From Ignavibacteriaceae bacterium (GTDB lineage: Bacteria; Bacteroidota; Ignavibacteria; Ignavibacteriales; Ignavibacteriaceae), in the NCBI GenBank assembly GCA_031292435.1, contig JARLHD010000481.1, positions 1 through 40,118 on the forward strand: DNA of 40,118 nucleotides, read 5' to 3'. Every line of letters begins with the position of its first letter. The first letter of the stretch is position 1. Under the pieces are notes generated by a model that was given only the letters and a program-made list of their open reading frames with translations, had not been told where the DNA came from and ran no database searches. Shown piece after piece: positions 7,601 to 15,544 of the stretch. A program made the translations under genes and the position numbers.

Positions 7601-7914
7601 TTGGGATCTATTACAATGCAACCAAGAGAATAGGAACCATAATTTTCAAATACGGGGTCGAATGTTATCCCATCATTTGTTGTTTTCCATATATTACCGC
7701 TGGCAGCCGCCACATAATATTCATTGTGGTTTTGGGGATTTACAGCGAAGTCTGCAATTCTTCCTGAAGTAAATGCAGGTCCAATATTTCTCCATTTTAA
7801 TCCTCCGACTATTTCAGAGAGCGTGGTATCTTTTTTATCCTTATCATCTTTAGCTGTAAGCTGGAGATGGAAAGTGATTATCATAATCAGCAGGAACAAT
7901 AATTTTCTATTCAT
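4636..7914 (-). CDS. Secreted BNR/VPS10-like beta-propeller protein
   Basis: 1092 residues with a signal peptide (about 1-21, MNRKLLFLLIMIITFHLQLTA). About ten Asp-box (BNR) motifs of the form S/T-x-D-x-G-x-T/S-W run along the first 700 residues: KTIDGGKSW, KSNDGGKTW, KSTDAGETW, VTLDGGKTW, RSDDKGDSW, KSNDKGRSW, VTTDGGNNW and degenerate copies. These predict one or two sortilin-type (VPS10) beta-propellers. The last 350 residues are a beta-rich domain then a helical tail; no T9SS sorting domain is present at the C-terminus. Proteins of this type are often annotated as glycosyl hydrolases, but no sialidase active site is visible. Last gene of a minus-strand run with M16, PepF and a GuaC/GuaB-family enzyme, 32 bp downstream of the last. 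Confidence 0.88.
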   Translation of the reverse strand: MNRKLLFLLIMIITFHLQLTAKDDKDKKDTTLSEIVGGLKWRNIGPAFTSGRIADFAVNPQNHNEYYVAAASGNIWKTTNDGITFDPVFENYGSYSLGCIVIDPNNPFVVWVGTGENNHQRALGYGDGVYKTIDGGKSWKNMGLKESRQIGGIVIDPRNSNIVFVAAEGSVWGPGGDRGLFKSNDGGKTWKLILQISENTGVNNIIYDPRNPDVMYATSEQRRRHVYTKIGGGPETSVYKSTDAGETWDKIINGLPKVDMGGIGIAISPVNPDVLYLVLEASDNKGGFFRSSNRGAVWEKMNSYTAQGQYFNELYCDPKNVDKVYNVDVFTQVTLDGGKTWKPIGVKNRHVDDHAIWIDPQFPDHFLIGGDGGVYETYDGGINYSFKANLPITQFYRVTVDNSYPFYYVFGGTQDNNSMGGPSATISSDGIVNSDWFITNGGDGFWSAVDPENSNIIYAESQYGGMVRYDRTSGEMIDIRPEPPKDDSTYKWNWNAPLIVSSHDHNRIYCAANKVFRSDDKGDSWELISEDLTAKIDRNSIPVMGKYWSIDAVSKDKSTSLYGEIISLIESPVKEHLLYAGTDDGLIQVTENEKDWRKISEFPDVPEHTYVSDICASKFDENVVFASFDNILRDDFKPYLLKSNDKGRSWQSISGNLPQNGTVHSIQQDYVNPDLLFAGTEFGIFVTTDGGNNWAQMKNGLPTIPVRQIAIQKRENDLVIATFGRGYYILDNYTPLRELNKDIINKDIINKDAYVFPVKDALMYVPIVGRYGQGATYFKAPNPDFGAVFTYYLKDVPKTLNQIRKDKEKELFKEGKPIYQPTDLEIKAEQDEKNPYLIFTIRDESGVIVRKLTKEASKGISRLAWNLEYYDPSPVAEKDKFNPNAEVHSSSLALPGKYNVSLALVTRDGIKEFAGPVQFNVVPLKNTTIPSVNREELVAFQKKAFEIFREVKGTESLLNEMMKRVENIKYAINVTPEIPSALIIKADNISKELEMIDLKFNRDSNRPSPEENPPSLLTFNERLNILAYTHNRSTSNITRNERNAFSTLTSEFPPVLDRIKSIYNFDLKNLESELEKYNAPWTPGRIPDIKIK
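5661..5690. repeat. Exact 15-bp tandem duplication inside the BNR-protein gene
   Basis: CCTTATTGATGATAT occurs twice in a row (5661-5675, 5676-5690) followed by a partial third CCTTATT. In the protein it yields INKDIINKDIINKDA, an in-frame five-residue expansion between the propeller and the C-terminal domain. Confidence 0.9.
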
Positions 7915-7946
7915 AATTTTAAGTGTCTATTTATTTAAAATCATTT

Positions 7947-8963
7947 TTACATTCTTGGTAATCTTTCAATGTATGAGCTATTGCTTAAAACCGCAAAGGA
8001 TTCGGTTTTCTTAAGTTCATCAATTGTGAAACAGTTCATATAGCTCATCGAACTTCTTAATCCATCAGAGATACTATCAATAACATTTTTAACAGTGCCT
8101 TTATAGGCTACCATAGTTTCCTCCCCTTCTATATATTCATTGCGCATTTTTACTCCAAAGGAAGCAGAACCACGATATTTTTTCCACAATTGCCCACTAT
8201 ATTTAATAACCTCACCCGGAGTTTCCTTTGTACCCGATAACATCCTGCCCAGCATTGCAGCATCCGCGCCGAGGGCAATAGCTTTGGCAATATCACCGGC
8301 ACTTTTTATGCCCCCATCCGCAATAATAGATATATTTAATTTATGTTTTTCTTTTTCAAACAAAACATCCAGCAGAGAGGATACCTGTCCGATTCCGATT
8401 CCGGTTTGAATTGAAGTAGAACAAACGCTCCCGCTTCCTATACCCACTCTTACGGCATCAGCACCTGCATTTTCAAGTTGTTCGAGGCTACCACCCTGAG
8501 CTATATTTCCAATTATTATTTTCACATCAAATTTCTTTTTTATTTCTTCAGTTTTAAGGAGTACTTCCTTATTATTTGCATTTGCAGTATCTATACAAAT
8601 AATATAACCCCGTTCCGCAAGTTTTGTGACTTCATCAATCGAAATATTAAGTGCAACTGAAACTGCTTTAATTTTTTTAGTTTTCCCATCTCCCTTCAAT
8701 ATTGATTCAAGAGATGAATCAAAGCGGTTCAGAATTCCGAGACATCCAAATTGATTAAGTGCCTCAACCATTTCTATGCCCGTAACAGTATCCATCGGGC
8801 TTGAAACAATAGGAACTCCCATTTCGATTCCCATGAACCTACAACTGGTTGATGCTTCAGTGCGAGATTTGATTCTTGAAATTTCAGTAGGTATAAGACT
8901 TATATCATCATAAGTTAATGACTGATGATAATCATTAAGATCTTGTTTTGAATAGATTCTCAT
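7947..8963 (-). CDS. IMP dehydrogenase/GMP reductase family enzyme, GMP reductase-like
   Basis: 338 residues, a TIM barrel without CBS domains. It opens with LTYDDISLIPTEIS (family N-terminus); PIVSSPMDTVTG lies near residue 51, and the catalytic loop is GIGSGSVCSTSIQTGIG with nucleophile C181. ADGGIKSAGDIAKAIALGADAAMLG is the phosphate-binding region. Length and lack of CBS fit GMP reductase, and DTANANNKEV resembles the GMP-reductase DVANGYS segment. The IMPDH catalytic Arg-Tyr flap pair (SDRYF type) is not visible; the flap region reads FGVKMRNEYIEGEETMVAYKG. It would reduce GMP to IMP, or, less likely, oxidise IMP. Lies 12 bp after pepF and 32 bp before the BNR-protein gene in one run. 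Confidence 0.85.
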   Translation of the reverse strand: MRIYSKQDLNDYHQSLTYDDISLIPTEISRIKSRTEASTSCRFMGIEMGVPIVSSPMDTVTGIEMVEALNQFGCLGILNRFDSSLESILKGDGKTKKIKAVSVALNISIDEVTKLAERGYIICIDTANANNKEVLLKTEEIKKKFDVKIIIGNIAQGGSLEQLENAGADAVRVGIGSGSVCSTSIQTGIGIGQVSSLLDVLFEKEKHKLNISIIADGGIKSAGDIAKAIALGADAAMLGRMLSGTKETPGEVIKYSGQLWKKYRGSASFGVKMRNEYIEGEETMVAYKGTVKNVIDSISDGLRSSMSYMNCFTIDELKKTESFAVLSNSSYIERLPRM

Positions 8964-8975
8964 TTTGATTTACCC

Positions 8976-10805
8976 TTAGATTAATAATTTTTCTACTTCA
9001 TCTAATAATTGATCCATCTTTTTAGTAGCTGCGATTACCGATTCTGATGAATTCATGTCAACCCCAGCATTTTTTAATATATTTATAGAATAATCAGAGC
9101 TTCCAGATTTTAGAAAGAGAAGATATTTATCAACAGCCGATTTTTTTTCATACTTGACTTTATTGGCGAGCACTTCAGACGCGGCGAAGCCTGTTGCATA
9201 CTGATAAACATAAAAATTATAATAGAAATGAGGGACCCTGGCCCAAGTATATTCTTCTTCTTTATCAATAACCATTGCCGGTCCCCAATATTTTTGATAA
9301 ATATCCCTATACATATTGCAAAGTAAATCGTGAGTGAGCGCCTCTCCATTTTCAGTACGCGAATATACATTCATTTCAAACTCTGCAAACATTGTCTGTC
9401 GATAAAATGTAGCTGTTATATTATTCAGATATTTTTCAAGGAGAAAAAGCTTATTCTCCTTAGAGTCCGAATTTGAAATAAGGTAGTCAAGGAGAAGAGA
9501 CTCATTAAAGGTAGATGCTACCTCGGCAAGGAATATTGAGTAATTGGCATAAGGATACGGTTGATTCATTCCGGTAAAATAGGAATGCATATTATGCCCC
9601 ATTTCATGTGCCAGAGTGAATACATCATTAAGCAAATCTGTCCAATTAAGCAGGACATAAGGATGGACACCGAAAGTAGTTCCGGAAGAATATGCACCAC
9701 TTTTTTTTGAGCGAGATTCATAAATATCGATCCACCTATTATTAAAAGCTAATTTTAATGATTCAATATAATTTGACCCTAAAGGTTGAAGTGCATTACA
9801 AACGATTTCCACACCTTCATCGTACTGATATTTTCTGCTTTCATTTGCAGAGAACAGGCTAACGTAAACATCATAAGGGTGCAGTTCATTAAGCTTAAGC
9901 ATTTTCTTTTTTAATTCAGCCCATCTATGCAGAGGTTTTAGATTATCATTTGCAGCCTGCACAAGATTGTCGTAGACAGATAGCGGAATATTATTGGCAT
10001 CGAGGGCAGCTTCTCTAGCAGAAGAGTATTTTCTAGCTTTGGCATTAAATATATTCACTTTAAGATTTCCATTAAAGAGAGAAGATAAGGTAATGGCATA
10101 TTCCGAAAACGGCTTTAGATAGGTTTTAAATGAACGTTCTCTAAATTCCCTGTTAGGTGAATACAATGAAGCATAAAATTTAGATTGAGAGATTTCTATT
10201 TCATTTCCATTATCATCCAAAATCTTCTCAAACTTCATATCGGCATTTGTAAATAAGGAAAAGGAAGTATGGGGAATTTGAGCAATTTCAGCCGCCATAG
10301 CAAGAATTTCCTCTTCCTCTTTATTCAAAGTATGGACTTTTTTTCTTAAGAGCTCATTGACTGAATGTTCATAGATCTTAAGGCCCTCCAAGGAATGGAT
10401 CATATTTAGCAGTATTTCATCAGGGATTTTAAGGAGTTCCGGATTAATAAAGGAATTAGCTGCTGATACTTTAGAATACAAAGTTTTGACCCTACTATCC
10501 ATTGCCTGATAAACAGACACACTCATGTCAGAATCTTTATTAAGCATTGCATACAGGTATAACCGTTCCAGTTTAATTCCCACTTCATCATCAAATTGAA
10601 AGCAGCTAAGTAAAATTTGCGGACTGTCTTTCAGTTTTCCCCTGAAATTATCATAATCCCCAAGAGAGATTTCCACCCAAGCAAAATTATTTTCCCATTC
10701 ATCATCAGAAGAATAAATATCCCGGAGATTCCATTTATATTTCTCATTGATCTGATCCCTAGTTAAGGTTAGAACTGCACCATTCTCTGAATAATATTTA
10801 GTCAA
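8976..10805 (-). CDS. pepF: Oligoendopeptidase F (M3B metallopeptidase)
   Basis: 609 residues, normal for PepF. The zinc motif HEMGH spans H400-E401-H404 with the third ligand E428 in EVASTFNE. The family markers WNLRDIY near the N-terminus, and YSSGTTFGVHPYVLLNW and FAEFEM further on, are present. It is a cytoplasmic zinc peptidase that cuts short oligopeptides; no signal peptide. It is 40 bp downstream of a periplasmic M16 protease gene and 12 bp upstream of the GMP-reductase-like gene on the same strand, so probably co-transcribed. The protein degradation theme fits scavenging of peptides, but that is inference. Confidence 0.95.
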   Translation of the reverse strand: MTKYYSENGAVLTLTRDQINEKYKWNLRDIYSSDDEWENNFAWVEISLGDYDNFRGKLKDSPQILLSCFQFDDEVGIKLERLYLYAMLNKDSDMSVSVYQAMDSRVKTLYSKVSAANSFINPELLKIPDEILLNMIHSLEGLKIYEHSVNELLRKKVHTLNKEEEEILAMAAEIAQIPHTSFSLFTNADMKFEKILDDNGNEIEISQSKFYASLYSPNREFRERSFKTYLKPFSEYAITLSSLFNGNLKVNIFNAKARKYSSAREAALDANNIPLSVYDNLVQAANDNLKPLHRWAELKKKMLKLNELHPYDVYVSLFSANESRKYQYDEGVEIVCNALQPLGSNYIESLKLAFNNRWIDIYESRSKKSGAYSSGTTFGVHPYVLLNWTDLLNDVFTLAHEMGHNMHSYFTGMNQPYPYANYSIFLAEVASTFNESLLLDYLISNSDSKENKLFLLEKYLNNITATFYRQTMFAEFEMNVYSRTENGEALTHDLLCNMYRDIYQKYWGPAMVIDKEEEYTWARVPHFYYNFYVYQYATGFAASEVLANKVKYEKKSAVDKYLLFLKSGSSDYSINILKNAGVDMNSSESVIAATKKMDQLLDEVEKLLI

Positions 10806-10845
10806 TTAAATCTCCAATACTGAAAATAAATACTGTGTTTAGTTC

Positions 10846-13644
10846 TTAATGCTTTTGTGGATAAAGTACGACTTCAATATAATTATTGTTATCAAAATAT
10901 TTCTGAGCTGCTTTTTGCACTGCTTCGCTATTAAATTTTTCAACTCTTTCAGGATATTTCATCAGCTGAGAAATATCTATATGATAAAAGTAGTAGGACT
11001 GAAGATTATTCAGCCAGAACTTATTTTCTTTGGTATTAACTTCAAATTCTCTCTTCTGTGTTTCCTTTACCTTATTGATATAAATATCAGAAACTTTAAA
11101 TTTTTTCAAACTATCAAGTTCAGCAAAAGTAGTTTTCACCAGGTCGGCGACATTTTCCGGTGCGCAACCAAAAGAAATATTTATATTATACTTCTCTCCC
11201 GGATATTTAAGAGGTGATCCATTTATGCCGACCCCATAAGTAGCTCCCTTATCCTCTCTCAAAATTTCTCTTAATTTTATTGTCAGAACCTCAATCATTG
11301 AATGAAAATCATAATTATTCTGGATATTCCAATCGTAATCACCAGAAAAAGTTATATCCACATAGCTTTTGGGTTCCACACCTTTTATTACTTTTTTATC
11401 AATAACGCCTTTTGGGGGAGAGATATTCAAATCCCTAAAAGATTCTCCCTTATTTTGAGATGGCAAACCTCCAAGGTATACCCCGACAAGAGATTTGATA
11501 TTTTCGACTTCAAAATTACCAACAAATACAAAAGTGAATCCGGATGCATCTTTAAATCTGGATTTGAAGAAATTCAAGGAACTATCAATATCCATTGAAC
11601 TAATGGTATTAAGGGTCCAAGGCATTCTTCTATAATTATAATTTCCGAAAATAGCCTGAACGGTATCCTGGAAGGCAGATTCAGGACTTAAGCCTCTATT
11701 TTTTAAATAGCTTTGGACTTTTGATTTGAATGAAATAAAAGAAACAGAATCAATATGAGGGGAAGTAAAAGAAAGATATATCAGCTGAAACATTGTTTCC
11801 AAGTCTTTAACAGAAGACGATCCAGTTAGTCCCTCACTAATTTCTCCTATAAATGGACCGACACTTACTACTTTTCCGGCGAGTAATTTTTTAAGCTCAA
11901 CCTGGTCAAATTTACCAAGCCCGCTATTTTGAACAAGAGAAGCCGACATTGAGGCAGAGACAAATAAAGAACTATCAGCCAATGAAGTACCCCCTGATCT
12001 GAAAGCATAAAAGCTGATTTCATCATTCTTAAAATTTGTCGGCTTCAATATTACTTTTATCCCATTAGCAAGATCCAATTCTGTTAAATTGAGCTCATCA
12101 TTTTTTTTCTCAGCAATGATTTTTGAAGGAGCCGGGATGCTATCTATAAGGGGGACATTTAAGAATTTATCATCATAAGGCTTAAACTGACTATTCTGAA
12201 CTTTATTAAAAATACTTCTCAACTCTTTTTCAGAGGGTATTTGCAGGCCCTTCTTTTGAGGAGCATTAACAAGAACAACAGAATTTTTTTCCTGTATCCA
12301 CTGATCCGAAAGTTTATTCACCTCATCCAATGTTATTCCCGGAACAAATTGTTTATAGATTTCATGTTCATAAGCAATACCCGGTGATGGCTCTCCGTTA
12401 AGAAAATTTCTAATATATTCATCAACAAAAGATTCTGATTCAGTTTTATCTTTTTCATTGAAAGCCTGAACCATGCCACTCATTAAATCTATCTTTTCAC
12501 GATCAAGTTCAGATTGGGTAAAACCAAATTTCTTAATACGCTGCGCTTCAGATAATAAAGTTTCAAGCCCTAAGACAATACCGGTATCTTTTACACCGGC
12601 GCTTAGAGTATAGAAATCCTTTGTCCTTACAAAATTTCCTTCGGAAGAATATGCATTAAGGAAGGGGGGGTTAGCTTTACGGGACAATTCATTTAAGCGT
12701 GAATTGAACATCCGATTAAAAAGGCTTTCCACTAATTGATGTCTATAATCCTTCACTTTATCCTGCGGTTCAACATCCATTTTGTGATAAAAGCTTACAA
12801 CAGTATTTGTGGCTTCCGGATCAGTGGCAATTGCGAATAGCAGGCTATCCTGATTTGGTACTTGAAATAACTTTCTTACAGCCTCATCTTTTACTTTCGG
12901 AATTCCAGCAAAATGTTTTTTAATAAGTTCTTCTATTTTATTCTTATCAAAATCTCCGACAGCTATAACTGCCATTAAATCAGGGCGGTACCAGGTAGTA
13001 TAAAAACTTTTAAGTGTTTGGTATGAACAATATTCAATAATTTCCTTTTTACCAATTGGTAATCTTTCAGCATATTTAGAATCCTTAAGCAGAACCGGCG
13101 TCTGTTTATCAAACATTCTTGAATCGGCCCCTCTACCGAGCCGCCATTCTTCAATAACAACGCCTCTTTCCTTATCAATTTCGGCAGGGTCGAAAGAAAG
13201 GTTGTGCGCCCAATCCTCCATTATGAGAAAACCTTTTTCCAACATTACGGCACTGTCAGTAGGAACTTCCAGTTTAAAGACAGTTTCATCAAAACTTGTA
13301 TATGCATTTAAATCGGCACCGAACCTCATACCGATGGATTCAAGGTAATTTATCAGATCATTCTTCTGGAAATGTTTTGAACCATCAAAGGCTATATGTT
13401 CAACAAAGTGGGCTAAACCCTGCTGATTATCATTTTCAAGAATTGAACCAGCATTAACGACAAGCCGTAAAAACGCCCTATCTTCCGGTTTCTTATTTTC
13501 CCGTATATAATACCTTAACCCATTATCCAGAGTACCAGTAATAATATTTTTATCCAAAGGAATTTCATCATCAAGTTTCAGCTGCTGTGGAAAAACAGAA
13601 ATTTGAACAAACAGCATTATTATGATGAAATAAAATCTTTTCAT
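10846..13644 (-). CDS. Secreted M16 zinc protease (PqqL/pitrilysin type)
   Basis: 932 residues with a signal peptide (about 1-20, MKRFYFIIIMLFVQISVFPQ). The inverted zinc motif HFVEH gives H79, E82 and H83, and the third ligand is E159 (EIDKERGVVIEEW). Two M16 halves follow, each with an inactive C-terminal partner domain (TTWYRPDLMAVIAVGDFD; GFTFVFVGNF), giving the four-domain clamshell of PqqL-like proteases; DKGATYGVGINGSPL is the R/Y-type substrate-binding region of the last domain. It should act in the periplasm on peptides or unfolded proteins. First gene of the minus-strand run; GAGG precedes the ATG. Confidence 0.93.
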   Translation of the reverse strand: MKRFYFIIIMLFVQISVFPQQLKLDDEIPLDKNIITGTLDNGLRYYIRENKKPEDRAFLRLVVNAGSILENDNQQGLAHFVEHIAFDGSKHFQKNDLINYLESIGMRFGADLNAYTSFDETVFKLEVPTDSAVMLEKGFLIMEDWAHNLSFDPAEIDKERGVVIEEWRLGRGADSRMFDKQTPVLLKDSKYAERLPIGKKEIIEYCSYQTLKSFYTTWYRPDLMAVIAVGDFDKNKIEELIKKHFAGIPKVKDEAVRKLFQVPNQDSLLFAIATDPEATNTVVSFYHKMDVEPQDKVKDYRHQLVESLFNRMFNSRLNELSRKANPPFLNAYSSEGNFVRTKDFYTLSAGVKDTGIVLGLETLLSEAQRIKKFGFTQSELDREKIDLMSGMVQAFNEKDKTESESFVDEYIRNFLNGEPSPGIAYEHEIYKQFVPGITLDEVNKLSDQWIQEKNSVVLVNAPQKKGLQIPSEKELRSIFNKVQNSQFKPYDDKFLNVPLIDSIPAPSKIIAEKKNDELNLTELDLANGIKVILKPTNFKNDEISFYAFRSGGTSLADSSLFVSASMSASLVQNSGLGKFDQVELKKLLAGKVVSVGPFIGEISEGLTGSSSVKDLETMFQLIYLSFTSPHIDSVSFISFKSKVQSYLKNRGLSPESAFQDTVQAIFGNYNYRRMPWTLNTISSMDIDSSLNFFKSRFKDASGFTFVFVGNFEVENIKSLVGVYLGGLPSQNKGESFRDLNISPPKGVIDKKVIKGVEPKSYVDITFSGDYDWNIQNNYDFHSMIEVLTIKLREILREDKGATYGVGINGSPLKYPGEKYNINISFGCAPENVADLVKTTFAELDSLKKFKVSDIYINKVKETQKREFEVNTKENKFWLNNLQSYYFYHIDISQLMKYPERVEKFNSEAVQKAAQKYFDNNNYIEVVLYPQKH

Positions 13645-13809
13645 TTAATCCTCGAATTATAATTGGAAAGTAACACAAAGCAACCAAAAGTTGCTATTTA
13701 AAATCTATATAATTTTATTCAAAGATTGCTAATTCATATATAATTATAATTCACTTGAATAAATCTGAATCATAATTTTGAATGATTTTCAGGTTTATGA
13801 AAATATTAC

Positions 13810-13838
13810 TTGACAATGATAAAAAATATCAGTATAAT
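13810..13838 (+). promoter_or_regulatory. Consensus sigma-70 promoter, TTGACA-17-TATAAT
   Basis: TTGACA at 13810-13815 and TATAAT at 13833-13838 with exactly 17 bases between. Transcription would start near 13845, about 240 bases before the gatB ATG, so either gatB has a long leader or a separate short transcript starts here. Confidence 0.75.
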
Positions 13839-13901
13839 TTATACTTAAGGTATTTTATTAGAACACTTCAGAAATTACAATCCCCAACAATAGAGTAAAT
13901 G

Positions 13902-13933
13902 ATCATATGATTTTGTATGATATCATATGATTT
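13902..13933. promoter_or_regulatory. Two identical palindromes 20 bp apart (candidate operator)
   Basis: ATCATATGATTT occurs at 13902-13913 and 13922-13933; the first ten bases are a perfect palindrome. The 20-bp offset is about two helical turns, so a dimeric regulator could bind both copies on one face. Between them TATGATATCATA is itself palindromic. As RNA the arms can form alternative hairpins. The site is about 60-90 bp downstream of the predicted transcription start. Confidence 0.5.
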
Positions 13934-13959
13934 GCAATGATTATTCAGTATTAGAAACA

Positions 13960-13998
13960 CACTATAAAGGTACTATGAAGATACTATCACATTACTAC
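13960..13998 (+). repeat. Four YACTAY direct repeats at an exact 11-bp period
   Basis: CACTAT (13960), TACTAT (13971), TACTAT (13982) and TACTAC (13993) start exactly 11 bp apart; a degenerate fifth copy TATTAG sits at 13949, again 11 bp away. Direct repeats at 11 bp are the layout bound by OmpR/PhoB-type response regulators and some iteron proteins. They lie 88-126 bp before the gatB start codon. Confidence 0.6.
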
Positions 13999-14028
13999 AT
14001 ATAAATAACAAATTGTGTCAGTAATTAT

Positions 14029-14055
14029 GAATTCTAAATAAGGGAATTCTTTTTT
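14029..14055 (+). terminator. Weak hairpin plus six T before gatB (possible attenuator)
   Basis: GAATTC (14029-14034) pairs with GAATTC (14044-14049), loop of nine, followed by TTTTTT. The stem is only six pairs with two GC, so termination would be partial at best. It lies 30 bp before the gatB ATG. Confidence 0.3.
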
Positions 14056-14085
14056 ATATTTAAGGTTCTAATTAAAGCAGGATAA

Positions 14086-15540
14086 ATGCAAGAAAAATAT
14101 GAAGCCGTGATAGGACTTGAAGTCCACGCACAATTATTGACGAATTCGAAGATATTCTGCAATTGTTCTACAAAATTCGGGAATGAACCAAACACAAATA
14201 TTTGCCCTATTTGTCTTGGTCATCCCGGAGTATTGCCAGTTTTAAATAAAAAAGTAGTTGAATATACAGTATTGATGGGATTAGCTACAAACTGCACAAT
14301 AAATAATCGATCGATTTTCGCCAGAAAGAACTACTTTTATCCTGATTTACCAAAAGGATTTCAAACATCTCAGTATGAAGAACCTGCATGTGAACACGGT
14401 TTTATCGAAATAGCATTACCAGATGGAATAACCAAGAATATTGGAATAACAAGAATTCACATGGAAGAGGATGCCGGAAAATCGATACATGGTTCAGGAT
14501 TGTCCACCTCGGTAGATTTAAATAGATGCGGAGTACCATTAATTGAAATCGTGAGTGATCCTGATATGAGATCAGCAAATGAAGCATATTTATATTTAAG
14601 CAAGATTAAGCAGATTGTACAATATCTTGGAATTTGTGATGGAAATATGGAAGAAGGTTCATTAAGATGTGATGCTAATATTTCGGTAAGGCTAAGGGGA
14701 GAAGAAAAACTAGGTACAAAAACGGAAGTTAAGAATATGAATTCTTTCCGTAATGTAGAAAGAGCGATTAATTTTGAAATAGGGAGGCAGATAGAATTAA
14801 TAGAGGAGGGAGGAAAGATAATACAGGAAACGCTTTTATGGGATGCGGATAAAAACAAAGCTTTTTCGATGAGGAGCAAGGAAGAAGCACATGATTACAG
14901 ATATTTCCCTGAACCAGATCTATTCCCGATCCTTGTTGATACTAAATGGAAAGATGGGATAGCAGCCTTGCTACCAGAATTGCCAAGCGAGAGAAAACAA
15001 AGGTTTATCAGTTCATTTAAACTACCCGAATATGATGCTGAGATATTAACTCAGACCAGAGACATTGCAGATTATTACGAAAGGGTTATAGAGATGACTG
15101 ATGATTACAAATCTGCCAGCAACTGGGTAATGGGAGATGTATTAAAAATAATTAATGAAAGAAAGATAGATATAAAGGATTTTAGTATTTCAGCTGAAAA
15201 CCTTGCCGAACTAATTAATATTATTAACGATAGTACGATAAGCGGTAAAATAGCAAAGGAAATTTTTCCAGAGATGCTAAATGAGAACAAAAAACCATTG
15301 GAAATCGTAAAATCAAAAAATCTAATGCAGATAACTGATACAAAATCAATCGGGATTATAATAGATAAAGTTTTATCCAGTTACCCTAACGAAGTAGACG
15401 AGTTTTTAAGCGGGAAAGAAAAAGTCTTTGGATTTTTTATTGGTAAGATTATGCAGGAATCCAAGGGGAAGGCAAATCCTAAAATTGTAAATGATCTATT
15501 AAGAGAGAAGATCGCTTCCTATAAAAAAATAATGGAGTAA
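14086..15540 (+). CDS. gatB: Asp/Glu-tRNA amidotransferase subunit B
   Basis: 484 residues, full length. The N-terminus YEAVIGLEVHAQLLTNSKIFC is diagnostic. The zinc-type cysteines C25, C27, C40 and C43 (CNC... CPIC), the GHPGVLPVLN and YFYPDLPKGFQTSQ motifs, and HMEEDAGKSIH follow; the C-terminal helical and YqeY-like tail domain ends normally. GatB binds the misacylated tRNA and its kinase centre activates Glu-tRNA(Gln) or Asp-tRNA(Asn) for amidation with ammonia from GatA. GatA and GatC are not in the window, so the subunits are scattered in this genome. GCAGGA precedes the ATG. First gene of a plus-strand run, four bases before lepB. Confidence 0.98.
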   Translation: MQEKYEAVIGLEVHAQLLTNSKIFCNCSTKFGNEPNTNICPICLGHPGVLPVLNKKVVEYTVLMGLATNCTINNRSIFARKNYFYPDLPKGFQTSQYEEPACEHGFIEIALPDGITKNIGITRIHMEEDAGKSIHGSGLSTSVDLNRCGVPLIEIVSDPDMRSANEAYLYLSKIKQIVQYLGICDGNMEEGSLRCDANISVRLRGEEKLGTKTEVKNMNSFRNVERAINFEIGRQIELIEEGGKIIQETLLWDADKNKAFSMRSKEEAHDYRYFPEPDLFPILVDTKWKDGIAALLPELPSERKQRFISSFKLPEYDAEILTQTRDIADYYERVIEMTDDYKSASNWVMGDVLKIINERKIDIKDFSISAENLAELINIINDSTISGKIAKEIFPEMLNENKKPLEIVKSKNLMQITDTKSIGIIIDKVLSSYPNEVDEFLSGKEKVFGFFIGKIMQESKGKANPKIVNDLLREKIASYKKIME

Positions 15541-15544
15541 TAAA

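Larger units (their letters stand above)
13645..14085. other. Regulatory intergenic region between the M16 protease operon and gatB
   Basis: 441 bp without a credible gene, strongly AT-rich. It separates divergent units. It contains a consensus plus-strand promoter (13810-13838), twin palindromes (13902-13933), 11-bp-period repeats (13960-13998) and a weak hairpin plus T-run (14029-14055), each listed separately. No DnaA-box cluster that would suggest an origin was seen. Confidence 0.7.

Noticed and set aside
10849..11598. Plus-strand open frames opposite the M16 protease gene
   Set aside because: They are shadows of the long minus-strand protease with clear motifs; no SD and no family.
13645..14085. 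Chromosomal origin in the AT-rich gap before gatB
   Set aside because: No cluster of TTATCCACA-type DnaA boxes and no dnaA/dnaN neighbour.
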